This document shows positions 35,230 to 46,266 of a DNA stretch of 64,000 bases, in pieces. Within the stretch, counting starts at the first letter, position 1; every line of letters starts with the position of its first letter. The DNA is taken from assembly GCA_003255025.1 (NCBI GenBank), contig QANY01011400.1, positions 496,001 through 560,000 of the forward strand, read 5' to 3'. The notes below the pieces were generated by a model. That model searched no databases. It saw only the letters and a program-made list of their open reading frames with translations, and had not been told where the DNA came from. The position numbers and the translations under genes are program-made. The stretch comes from Datisca glomerata. Its lineage: Eukaryota; Streptophyta; Magnoliopsida; Cucurbitales; Datiscaceae.

Positions 35230-36820
35230 ATTTCACGCCGTTTGTTGGAAAGTAGATTTCCCATTTTTCAAAATCGATCACATAAAAAAATAATCAACCA
35301 TCACGATGCAGTGAGACGGTCCAGCACGGGTTGAAGAATAAAAAAATCAATGTTTTGATTGGTGACTGAAGTTGGAGAATTGTTGTAATCGCTGCCACGG
35401 TCGTCTCAACCACGAGAAGCTTCGTCACCACCGAGCACGATGCTATCACCACTGTGGAAGCTTCCATCAACAAAACTATGAACAAGGAAAAACCACCTGA
35501 GTCGACGACAAGCATCGTCACCACCAAGAATTCGAAGGAAAAGCCACGACCACCCCCGGGTTCATAAATTTTTTGCTTTGATGTAAGCAAAACGAAGGAT
35601 TTTCAGCCTCAAAACAGCCATGAAAATCGATGGAGAAAGAATCTCCTACGTTACCGAACATAGGATGTCAGATCTACTAAGAAAGATGCATTTTCAGACT
35701 AAAAACACCAATAAAAGGGTTCAGATGATGATTCCCGGCAGTTTAAAGCCTTTTCCGGCAGTCAACGATAGCCGAACATGGTCTCACGCGCTCCCACACG
35801 CCACATGCGGTGAACACCTTCTTCTCTACCCGGTTCCAGCTTTTCGAGTTAACCTACCTGGTCCGTTCCCAGTGCTCCACTTGAGAAGCCCAATAGAGAG
35901 GGCTTACAAGGGTCCAAGAGAGAGCCCAAGTGAGGAGCCTAAGCTCAGCCCGGTCTAGAGTGTGACCCGCGCGTAACCCACGCTCGGATCCGTGATCGAC
36001 CCACGAGTCCCAAGATCTGTGCAGGCCTTAGTCCCTCAGTTGTCCCAATTCTTGCAAGCCCAATGCCTGACCCTTTCCTCTGCACTGGCCTCAATGTTTC
36101 AATGCCCCTTCACAGGCCCACAGTTGTGCCTTACCCAGATGGCCCACATCAGCTCCTCAAAGCCAATTTTTTCTAAGTTCTGAATGAACAAAAATGCCAT
36201 GACAATAATGTAATTATTTTCATCAATATTATTTAATATCTTGGACATGAGTGAGTTTTAGGATCGGGATGCGAACCGCACATCTCCGATCAATATTAAT
36301 CTAAATTTTTTATTCCCTCAAAATTGAGAGTCACATTGATGATCTTCATTAAAATTCTTAAGCGAATAATACAACAAATATTATTTAGCATCTTGGACAA
36401 GAGAAAGTTTCAAGATTCGAACGCATATCACATGACTCGGATTTGTATTATTTTGAATTTTTACTCTCTCAAAATCAAGAGTTGCATCGATGATCTTCAT
36501 TAAATTTTTTAGGTTATTTATTTTTTATGCTTAAATTTACTATTCTTTACAAGAATATTTTTTAAAGCACTTTAATTTAGCATGAAGCCATTATAAGCAA
36601 TGAGATCTTAAGACATAATATAAAGCCTCATAATCTCTTAATTATATCTCAATGATACCTCAGCATGAGATCTATACATCGCCTGAGCCCGCTTGATAAC
36701 GGATAATAAACAAGAAATAAAAGTACGATGTAAATACCCTAGGAATGTATAACTGCAGTTAAAACAAGAAAAAAAAAATGCTCCCATGAGAAAGAAAGTA
36801 TGATTACAAAGACCTGAGAT
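35230..36820. other. Gypsy leader and degenerated gag region
   Basis: After the primer site the sequence holds frames (35294-35590 minus, 35620-35958 plus, 35992-36183 plus) with no Gag motif that I can identify. Two parallel blocks near 36240-36330 and 36390-36500 repeat ATCTTGGACA...AAATTGAGAGTC...GATGATCTTCATTAAA, a local duplication of about 150 bases. I see no usable gag. Confidence 0.4.
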
Positions 36821-37380
36821 CACAAATTACGCAAATGCTCCAACGAGAGAGCAAGTATGATTGTCAAGACCTAAGAGGTCACGGATTACGTAAATGCTCC
36901 CACGAGAGAGCAAGCATGATTATCAAAGACCTGAGAGATCACAAATTACACAAATGCTCCCACGAGTGAGCAAACATAATTATCAAGACTCGAGAGATCA
37001 CGGATTACATAGATGCTCCCATGAGAGAGCAATCTTAATTATCAAAGACCTGAGAGGTCATGGATTTTGCAAATACTCTCACGAGTGAGCAAGCATAATT
37101 ACCAAGATCCGAGAAATTATAAATTACGTAGATGCTCCCCCGAGAGAGCAATCTTAAATCAAGATCTGAGATTACGCCAATGCTCCCACGAGAGAGCGAG
37201 CATAATTATCAAGACTGTAGAAGTCAAAGATTACACCAATACTCTAGATAATATCAAACATGATCCGAGAGGTCACAATATACACAAATGCTCATGTGAG
37301 ACATCAAGCAAAACCTGAAAGGTCGTAGATTACACAAACGCTCCGGCGAGAGAGAGAGAGCATACTTATCGAGACTTGAA
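36820..37380. repeat. ~60-base tandem repeats inside the gypsy element
   Basis: About nine copies of a unit with AATGCTCCCACGAGAGAGCA, AGCATGATTATCAAGACC and GAGAGGTCACGGATTAC. Copies start near 36833, 36892, 36952, 37010, 37068, 37128, 37180 and onward, degrading to the right. They end where the pol-like sequence begins. Confidence 0.85.
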
Positions 37381-37399
37381 AGGCCCACTACCCAGACCG

Positions 37400-38002
37400 C
37401 TTAGCCAACAAGGTAAAAGAAAAGATGAAGAACGGAAAGTGGAAGTCTTGTATAGATTTCAATGACCCGAATAAAGCATGTCAAAGGAAAACTTTCCTTT
37501 TCCAAAAATTAATCAATTGATGGACGCTACAATGGGGCACGAGATTCTCAATCTCATGGATGCCTTCTCCGGGTACAATCCGATACTCATGCATCCATCA
37601 GACCAAAAGAAGATGACCTTTGTGATTAAGAGAAAGACTTATTGCTACAAAGTCATGTCGCTTGGACTAAAGAATGCAGGAACCTCCTATCAGTGCTTAA
37701 TCTACAAAATGTTCCAAAAGTACATACTAAAGATGATGGAAGCGCTCGGAGAGTTCAACATAAGATACAAACCTCAGGCCACAATCAAGGCTCAAGAACT
37801 CGCTAACTTTATGATAGAGATGATGCTACCCCAAGAGAAAGAGGATTGGAGCGATAAAGAATATGTCACGCAAGATGACATGATGGATAGAGGCACGGGG
37901 AAAGAACCTTCAGACAAGGACGGGGCGTTCAACGTGGATGGCTCTACAAAGGCATCTTGTGTGTTCTACGGAGCACTCTTTGAATTCTTCCTTCAATTTT
38001 AG
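37400..38002 (+). pseudogene. gypsy reverse transcriptase fragment, internally deleted
   Basis: NGKWKSCIDFND can be read just upstream of the frame 37478-38002. That frame has FPFPKINQLMDATMGHEILN, MDAFSGYNPILMHP and YCYKVMSLGLKNAGTSYQ, the fingers and palm of a Ty3/gypsy RT. It then jumps to LGEFNIRYKPQATIKAQELA and FNVDGSTKAS, which are RNase H phrases. The YIDD-type active site region between them is deleted. The lineage resembles the Tat/Ogre-type group judging by the DAFSGYNQIxMHP form, but this is from memory of the family. Confidence 0.82.
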
Positions 38003-38199
38003 AACTTTGATATGATTTTTCTCCATCCTTGTGTCTAGCTTAAGAATCTCAGTTGACATGCGAGCTAAGCTTCAAATTCAGCTTCATTGTTTGATGTCCT
38101 GAAATGCGAAGTGCATCATCCTATCAGTTATGGTCTTCTCTGATGTTTTGAGTATCATTCTGACTTTGAGTATCATCAGAGAAGACCATATCTCGAACA

Positions 38200-39053
38200 C
38201 ACAAGATGCTTGGATGAAAGACCTCGATAAAGGACACGACCATCGATGCCTCTACTCACTAGAGAGGACTAGAAGAAAAGACCTTATATAGGGAAAAAGG
38301 ACCACGAAAGTATCTCGTGGCACCCGAGCACACAAGATGCTCGGATGAAAGATCTCGATAAAGGTGACGGCCTAACGAGGTCTCTTGATCACTAAGAATG
38401 ATCCAGATAACGATCCTACATAGGGCAAAAGGACCATGGAAGTATCTCGTGGCACTCAAGGTCAAAGAACCCTCAGATGAAAGACCTCACCCAGGGCGAC
38501 AGCCTAACGAGGCATCTGTATCGCATAAGATGATCTGGAAAAAGACCCTACGAAGGGGAAAAAGACCCTACGAAGGGCAAAAAGACCTCATCCAAGGTGA
38601 TGGCCTAATGAGTCATTTTTATCACATAAGACGATTGGAAAAGACCTTACACAGGGCAAAAGACCATGGTAATGTTTTGAGGCACCTGAGTACACGAGAT
38701 GATTGGATGAAGTACTTTGATAATGGTCACAGTCGCCAAAACCTCATAACTTATCTAAGACGAATAGGAGAAAAAACCTTACATAAGGTAAATGACCACT
38801 GTAATATTCCATGGTACCTGAAGTCACCAGATAACTACGAAGGTCACATAGTGACTATGATACTCCAAGTCACACAGATGACTAAGGCACACAAAGTCAT
38901 CCAATGACTACATTGGATCCAAAGACACACAGATGATTATAACACCCAATGTCACCTAGATAATTATGGGATTCCAAGTCACACAGATGGATAAGTACCC
39001 CTAGTCACCCAGATGACTAAGCACCCTAAGTCACCCAGATGAATATATTACTC
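38200..39053. repeat. Successive tandem repeats in the 3' part of the gypsy element
   Basis: From 38200 to 38780 a unit of roughly 120-150 bases recurs, with AAAGACCTCGATAAAGG, GGCAAAAGGACCA and GCCTAACGAGGCAT. From 38850 a shorter unit of about 30 bases (CAAGTCACACAGATGACTA type) takes over. The hAT element interrupts this array and it resumes at 40003-40110. Confidence 0.75.
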
Positions 39054-39061
39054 TATGTCAC

Positions 39062-39994
39062 TAGGGGTGGCAACCGGGCCAGCCTGGCCAGTTCACGGGC
39101 CCGACTGGGCCTTTCTTGGAGGTTCACGGGCCAGGCCGCTAGAAATTTAGGGCGGCCCAAGATGAACCGCTGAACCGGCCCATGACGGTCCGGGCCCAAC
39201 CGTTTTCCTTCCCTTTAATGTGATTTAATTCTAAAAAATGTAGATGGGGAAAGTTGAACCTTCGTGGAGAATATATGAAGTGTAGAGATTATCACTAAAC
39301 TTTATGGGAGTCATGTTACTTTCTTATAATTATTTTATGTTATTACTTTAAAATCTCAATAGAAAATCTTGTAGTAATAAGTAAAATAATTATTTTATTT
39401 ATTAAATTCATAAACTAGTGATATTCATATTCTAGTGATATTCATATTCACGTAAATCTAAAAATATGATAAATAATTAATAACTAATTTATAATTCATG
39501 TTTATTAACACAACAAAAAAATGTTAGGAATATTAAACCAATATTTTTTAAAGTTTTCATAAATCCAATTTTTCATCGAAAAAAATATTCATTTAAATGG
39601 AAAATATTATTTTTTATTTAATTAAATACATTTATCTCAAAAGTATATTATTTAAAGTTTCGATAAAATGAGTTAAAAGACAATACGAATATATTTTAAA
39701 CAACATATTTAACAAATGTTGTCTTGGTCAATTGGTAAAGAGTGTAATTTATAAGGGAGAGGTCAATGGTTCAAACGTCATTACATGCATAATTATTCCA
39801 TTTTTTTAGACAAAAAATGGACTTACGAGACAGGCCGGTTCAGGCCGGGTCATGGGCCTTGAAGTCAGGTCCTATGATGGCACGGACCTGGCCCTTGGGC
39901 CTTAATCGGCCCAGTACTATTCAAGACCGAGCCAGATTGTAACGGGCTGATTCAGTTAGTTTCGCGGACAGAACTGGCCCGGTTGCCACCTCTA
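39062..39994. mobile_element. 933-base non-autonomous hAT element with 8-bp target duplication
   Basis: The left end TAGGGGTGGCAACCGGGCCA and the complement of the right end TAGAGGTGGCAACCGGGCCA differ at one position. The element is flanked by TATGTCAC (39054-39061) and TATGTCAT (39995-40002), an 8-bp duplication with one change, as expected for hAT. Subterminal regions are rich in GGGCC/GGCCC motifs, and the centre is AT-rich with no transposase. It interrupts a tandem-repeat array of the gypsy element, so it is younger than the array. Confidence 0.9.
39718..39800 (+). other. tRNA-like (SINE-like) block inside the hAT element
   Basis: TCTTGGTCAATTGGTAAAGA resembles a pol III A box and ATGGTTCAAACGTC about 40 bases later resembles a B box. 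This pairing is typical of tRNA-derived SINEs. The match is imperfect and no cloverleaf can be claimed. Confidence 0.35.
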
Positions 39995-40002
39995 TATGTC
40001 AT

Positions 40003-41478
40003 ATAGTTTATTAAGGTACCCGAAGTTACCTAGATAACTATGGTACCCAGAATCACAATTATGAAAATGACACCCAAGTCACACTGATGACTATGGTATC
40101 AAGATTACCCAAAAGCTCACAAATCACAAATGATCTTGGTACTCTACTGAAGATAACTCTAAAAAACCTCACCATCAAGGACTCGTCAAACACAATTTGA
40201 GCAAACGAGGCACAGAGGGCTCCAAAGCCTTCCGCTAGAAAGCGAAAGCATTGATGAATTGCATGAGCAAACACATAAGCATAGAGAGATGCAATGACAA
40301 GCTCAGAAGAACAAGCAATTCATTTCAAATGAAGAGCGTCAATAAGACCAAATACAATCCACCGCTCGATGGGATACATTTGGTCGATATTCTGGGGGGC
40401 ATAGAAGCTAAGGACGATCAATAACTCAAGAATATTGTCAAACTCAGGGCACAATGATAGGAGGCATCACTCCATAGATACTCAAAAGTAGTTTGTTCTC
40501 TAAGAGAAGAACTGTTTGATTTTCTTTAAGGCTAACTCAAAAACACTCGTTATGCCAAGCTACACTACAAAATCACTATAATTTCCAGACAAAGCAATAG
40601 ACAATTTAGACAATCGAATCACTACATGACTTGGATAGACCAATAAACTCAGGCATTGAGTTACGAGAAAGAGTCAACAACCAAAGTATCAAAACCTAAG
40701 ATTCCCAGCCACGACTTAGTTTCTAAAAATGTAACTCTAGATAGCAAGAAGAACCCTCGGGAAGCACGCCATTGAGTGTATAACTCCATCATCAGCCAGG
40801 CGACATGAGATGCCAAAGTAATGTACCGGATACATGGTCAAGTATAAATCAACACGAGAATGCACCACAGGATTTCACAAAAAACCCTATCCTTAAGAAG
40901 ACCCAATAATGTCACAACGTCAAATCGACCTCATAGTAAAGGAATCCCAACGGACTGACCGTCTTATCGCCTACATCAGATCAAAGGAATTCAATCCAAA
41001 CTCCAAGTCCTCACGTTGCGTTCAAGCGAAGGTGTAAAAGTTTTATTGTTATGACCACCGATCCAACTCAAGCGCCTGACTGCCAAATGAAAAACATAGG
41101 GACTCGATCCCGATAATTACTCAGAGTAACTCGCACAAAGGTGAGCCATAGAGCTTCAAGTCTGACATGGTCATGCACGTCGTCACATGAAGAAGTCCAA
41201 TATTGATCAATATGACAACCTTTTTACCAAGAGTTAATTGACAAATATGAAGAAAACTCGTCTCAGTCACAAGATGCTCTGAGACGTCATCATGAACCAG
41301 CAACAAATACATAGATATTTGGACACAAACTCTACTGTTTGACGATCTCATCGCTAACATATACTTAACACTCGACTAAATGCAAAGACAGAGTCTTGGA
41401 TAAAAGCTCATGGCTCTCTCCACAACATACTTCCCGACTCTATCGGTATGTTCCAGACTCAAGAAGTGAGGGCAAACT
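40003..41478. other. 3' non-coding part of the gypsy element
   Basis: The CAAGTCACACTGATGACTA repeats resume to about 40110. Beyond that lie scattered frames (40059-40274 and 41121-41360, minus) without a recognised domain. The end is purine-rich before the right LTR. Confidence 0.5.
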
Positions 41479-42150
41479 GTAAGAGAGAAAAAACACACGG
41501 GCTAAAGCCCATTAATTATATTTTCGAGTAAGGTCCAATACTTTCATTTCTCAGGTAGGGCCCATCTTAAGTCCAACTTGAGGACTCCTCCGTGACTGAA
41601 GTCACCATGATGATTGAGGCACCCTCCACGACCAGATCAATGGACACGACCCCACCTATACTTACACTACTAAGGTCACACGGATGATGAGATAATCTCA
41701 TACCTAGGATCGTGGTTACTCGAGATAGCCGATATCACTTTTTCTATCACAATAAGATAGGCACACATCAAATCTATCAGGCAATCTCAATGGTTGTTAA
41801 AAAGAATAAATATGATAATCAAAATATCTTGATCAGAGAATATTCTCCATGGATATCTTCACTCCTTATCAGAATAAGGAAGAAGATACATTGAACATAA
41901 ACGTTTGACTGATACATGAAATCATTATATGATGATCCTCATTTAATGGTAAGCAATTCTCCATATTACTAATATTATTTTAGACACTCTACTGACTTGA
42001 TTGTGGAAGTGCATTAGGTGGGACACCCCCCGGTGTATTGCCTACTGCTTTCACGATCGTTCTTGATTTTTGTAGATTCCTAGACGAATCACCGAGCGAC
42101 ACGTGACAGACTCTTCAATATTAAATGCTGTCATATTTTTCACATCAACA
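41479..42150 (+). repeat. Right LTR of the gypsy element
   Basis: TGTAAG...CAACA, 672 bases, followed by the target duplication GATAA. It holds a block (about 41617-41758) missing from the left LTR and bounded by AGGCAC at both sides. Confidence 0.88.
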
Positions 42151-42155
42151 GATAA

Positions 42156-43600
42156 GCTAAAATCTACTAAGATTCATGCGAGAGGAAAATCATTTTACGG
42201 ACAATTTATCCAAGTTATTTATTCCAACACTATTATTTATTATAATTCTTACATAAACTGGTCTAATTTATTCTCATTAAATTCAAAAAGAGTCGCGTTC
42301 ATGATTTTGAGTGTGATACTAAAAAGTAAAAACTTATTGATTTTAAAATGTGTAGTTGGTTCGAATCGGAGAAATCCATCTTATCTTAAACTTTAAATAA
42401 ACGTATCCGTAGGGTAAAATTCAATTAAAACTGGAAATTGAAAACTAAAAGAAGAGTAAAAATGAGAAAACAAAGATTAGCAAGCAAGTAATCTCTTTTT
42501 ATAAATAAAAAGAAAAAAAAGCCTTTCAATATTTTTTTGTGGATGGTATTTTTTAACAATTTTGTGGCTGATTTAATTTGGAATATATTTATTTCTTCTT
42601 TATTTATGGAAACGAGTTAGGTATGTATCGCTCTCAACAACAGCTTAAAAGGCAACCAAAATAGACCTCACTAAAAGATAAACCAAAATAGCAATTTTCC
42701 ATAACTCAGCGCAAGTTTGGAAACGATTTATTTTAAAGTGTTACACGTTTAAAAAGTATTAGTAAAAATGTACGTAGGTTGCACAACATAAGTTTAGTTT
42801 TTATATTAATTTACCAACCACATAAAAGAATATTTAAGTATATTAATTTCCTTTCTTTAGAATAAAATAAGAGATAATGTATTAATTTTAATCTTTACAA
42901 ATATAATAACATAAAATAAGATGTGTCAAACTGAAAATTAGATTGCTTGAAATTATATTATATAGCATTACTTTCTAAATATTATAGAAAGTGATTTTAT
43001 TTCATTAGTTTATCACATTCCTAAAGAAATGATTATATCATTAAAAAATCTGAAAAATATATTAATGTATTTCTTTAAATGCAGTATATGAATTCTTATG
43101 TTTCTAATAACATAAATATTAGAGAATATAAATTCTATAAGCTATTATCAATGAACAAATTATTATTAACTAAAAAATATTTAATTTGTAAACTATTTAT
43201 AAAATTTAGTATGTAAAAGAAGTAAATGAAAAATATGTGAAATATCTAATTTAAGGGGTTTAAAGGATAAAAAATAAAAATGAAAAGTTTATCACATTTA
43301 AATCCATTTTAATATAGTATATATATATAGATTGTTAACTCATTTATTTCGTGTGTTTCCTCTTCAAATAATTTTTCTACTGAAAGGAGTTTTCCAAGTA
43401 GCGTACAGTGACTAGTGATTGAGCGTTAAAAAAGCTTCTAAATATAGGAAAAATGTTCTAAGCTATATAGAAGTACTTCAAACTAAAATAATTGACATCA
43501 ATAATTATCGTTTTTATAACAAAAACACTTTCAAACATAACATTTTTTCTGATAATTATTTAAACCTTTTAATTATAGCACTTTTTGTGCGTCCTGACTG
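42156..43600. other. AT-rich intergenic, with a dispersed repeat copy
   Basis: No gene. 42950-43330 belongs to the AT-rich family also at 20210-20770 and 32312-32750 (shared AATGTATTTCTTTAA and TAACATAAATATTA phrases). Confidence 0.4.
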
Positions 43601-43619
43601 TAAAGAAAAAATTTCTCAG

Positions 43620-43960
43620 GATCAATGATAAAGAAGAATGATGAAAGAGAATCAGCGAAGAATAATGAATATGGAAATAATTACCAAATTGTGTATTGAA
43701 GGCATTTGAAGTTATATTGGTCTCTATTTAGAGACATTCAATCAGTTAGACATGATCTGATACAAGTTACTAATTTTCACTAAAAATGATATTACTAGAA
43801 TATTATGCAATGGTTTAGTCTATCAACATTAACAATCAATATAATCTTGATTGTTGATTTATTTAATCTAACAATAATGATTGGACTCGTCCGTTTGCCA
43901 ACTCGTCAAGCCGCATACTTTTATCTTATAGGTTGATTTCTTCCTCTCTTTCTGATTGTA
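43620..43960. repeat. Probable diverged solo LTR related to the 11.5-kb element
   Basis: ATCAGTTAGACATGATCTGATACA, shortened here as GATCTGATACA, then TGATATTACTAGAATATTATG, TAGTCTATCAACATTAACAA and AATAATCTTGATTG-like phrases occur in the same order as in the LTRs at 20771 and 31776. No second copy or interior is adjacent. Confidence 0.4.
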
Positions 43961-46266
43961 TTTGGCGTGAATATGAAGCCAATATACAATCCTTTATCGA
44001 AAATAGCCATCCCTACTCAAGTGAAAACGGGGCCATCAACATACTGGAGCAGTTTGCCTTCTGTTAGTGTGATGCATGTTTTAACCAATCATTCCTCTCG
44101 TCATTTCAGTTTCGTTGCAACTGCCGCGCCTGATTGCGCGCCCATTCTAATGTCGAGAGACGAAACAGAAAGAGAGGGAGAATGAAAGAGAGAGAGAGAG
44201 AAAAGGGATGAAAAAATCGGTTAATTAAGTTTTTTTGGCCATTTCCTAAAAAACATGCTCATTTCCCTAATTTTCCTATCCCTGCACGTTACAGAGATTT
44301 TAATCCCTCTACCATAGAAAAATCCATTGTTTAAAAAAGATGAGAAGAACACAACATTTGAATATCCTTTGATTTCTTAAGTTACATTAAAATGTGAAAA
44401 AATGATATGTTGACTTTTTCTTTTAAACCAATGATGTGTTGACTTAAAACTCATTCTTCGTGGAAATAACTGATAGGGCTGCTTAAATAAGTAAGCCTAC
44501 TCCAAGAAGGAAATGAAGTTTATGTAAAATTGATGATATCTATTTTAAATATAATTTTATCACAAGTTTTAAAAAATATCAAATATAGTACTTTTAGAAA
44601 ATATTTATCAATTCTAGCAATTAGATTTAAATTTAATAGTGTTTCTATTTTTGTAGTTACTAGTATACCCTCTCTCTCCCTTTTAATTCCATAATTATAT
44701 ATGAGCGAGAGGAGAGAGATTTTCCTATAATGTTTAAAAATTGAGATTTGTAGAGTTGAAAATCATGTTTGTGAGTGATATCAACTTTGAGAGATTAAGA
44801 TATCTTGAACTCAACTTGAATATTTTCACAAATAAATGAATAATGCAATGAATATGTCATTGGACCAACCATTCGAGTCATAATTCATACAGTTTTTTCT
44901 TACTAGTTCATTAATAACAAGTGTTAATGGTCCAAGACACAAGAATTACCAGAAGACTTGAGCAAAGAAAAATTACGCAAAATAAGGCAGTCTGAGACAC
45001 TACTTCCTGAAAATGAGCTAACTCTGTGTAGCCCAATATGATATTTATTCTAAACTGTAGTCAACATACAACTTTCCAGTTGTTTTATACCATAACAAGT
45101 TAGCATTTTAGAGGCTTTAAATTACCAGTACAATATTTTACATACAAACCAATTGTAGTAGATTAATATGACATACCTCCTCAACTTCTGAATCACTTCT
45201 TTTCGATCTGTTTTCCGAGTTCTCCTTCGCTCATTCCTTCGAAGCTCGTAATGACATCTACTTAATGATCAGTACAAAATTCCATTGAGAAGAGTAATTT
45301 GTACACAAAGAAACAATATAAGTTCTTAACTGGTAACAGAAGGAAGGCCAATCAATCTATAGTTTGAAGAAGGCTGCTTCTTAGCTAAACACTGGTAAAT
45401 TGATTGGCTCAGACTTTAAACATTGTAAAGTAAAACTTGCACCAAGTTTTGAACTCAAAGGGAGCATCTAGGCCTTCCTATTCTCATGAAAATTCGAACT
45501 CAAAACCTCTAATTAACAAATGTGAGTTAGGATAAATCAGAATCAGAAAAATCTCATCTTAACATACACTAATTTCAGCAAGACCCCAAATTGTTTTACT
45601 CACCAAGAGGTGAAGAATTTTCAGATCCAGTCCTTCAAAGAGAAGTCTTGGCATTCATCTCCATCATCTCGTTCCAGTAAAACCTTTTCTTTATAAAATG
45701 AAACAGCTCATTATTTTTAACCATAGTGAAAAAATGCTTTAATGAATATACGAGATGCACGTTCCTCTTTGTTCAAACTTTCAAAGTATCATTAGCATTG
45801 AATCACATAAATGGAATAACAAACTGCCTTACGTTATTAGCAGTTGCATAAGCAGGAGATAAACGTAACAATGCAATTCATATGAAAAGCAAGTGGAGTA
45901 AGCATTGAGAAACCTAATGTAGTCTAATGAACCTAATGAATACAGATTAAGATTCCACTAACAAGGAGATTCATAGGAATGATTAATTCTGCATTTGTTT
46001 GTTACTAAATACCTCGTGCCTGATTTCTGATAATAAATCCTTCTTAAGAATTCAATTCAACCACCACTGACTCGTGAATAAATACACTCCGAGTGTGCGT
46101 GTGCATAATATTGAAGAATATAAATCCTACTTCAAGTAGTTTTTTAAGTTCTTTTCAATCAACTATGCCCTGATGGGAAAAAATATAATACATATCAAAT
46201 GAACTTAAATCAAAACTTACCCATTATCGAAATAGATGCCTAACACCCGAATATGCTGAAGATGAA
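43961..46266. other. Intergenic downstream of the PPR gene
   Basis: No gene is supported. Two minus-strand patches with a consensus-like donor (ending near 45175 before GTATGT, and near 45605 before GTGAGT) could be spliced 3' untranslated exons of the PPR transcript, but neither carries a recognised domain. A GA-rich run is at about 44170-44205. Confidence 0.35.

Larger units (their letters stand above)
34695..42150 (+). mobile_element. Ty3/gypsy LTR retrotransposon with 5-bp target duplication, non-autonomous
   Basis: LTRs at 34695-35229 and 41479-42150 are flanked by GATAA on both sides (34690-34694 and 42151-42155). The left LTR is followed by CACGCCGTTTGTTGGAAAG, a worn version of the GGCGCCGTTTG primer site of plant gypsy elements. 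A purine-rich AAGAAGTGAGGGCAAAC precedes the right LTR. Only a reverse transcriptase fragment with a trace of RNase H survives (37478-38002). The rest is tandem repeats and a nested hAT element. It cannot move on its own. Confidence 0.88.

Noticed and set aside
36820..37350. Possible CRISPR-like array (regular ~60-base units)
   Set aside because: Units are directly adjacent with no unique spacers, and this is a plant nuclear retroelement. They are ordinary tandem repeats.
37067..38907. Frames in the gypsy element suggestive of a small charged protein cluster
   Set aside because: Outside 37400-38002 they follow tandem repeats and have no retroelement or host domain.
44150..44210. GA-rich stretch as a promoter element
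   Set aside because: No gene starts nearby on either strand; treated as simple sequence.
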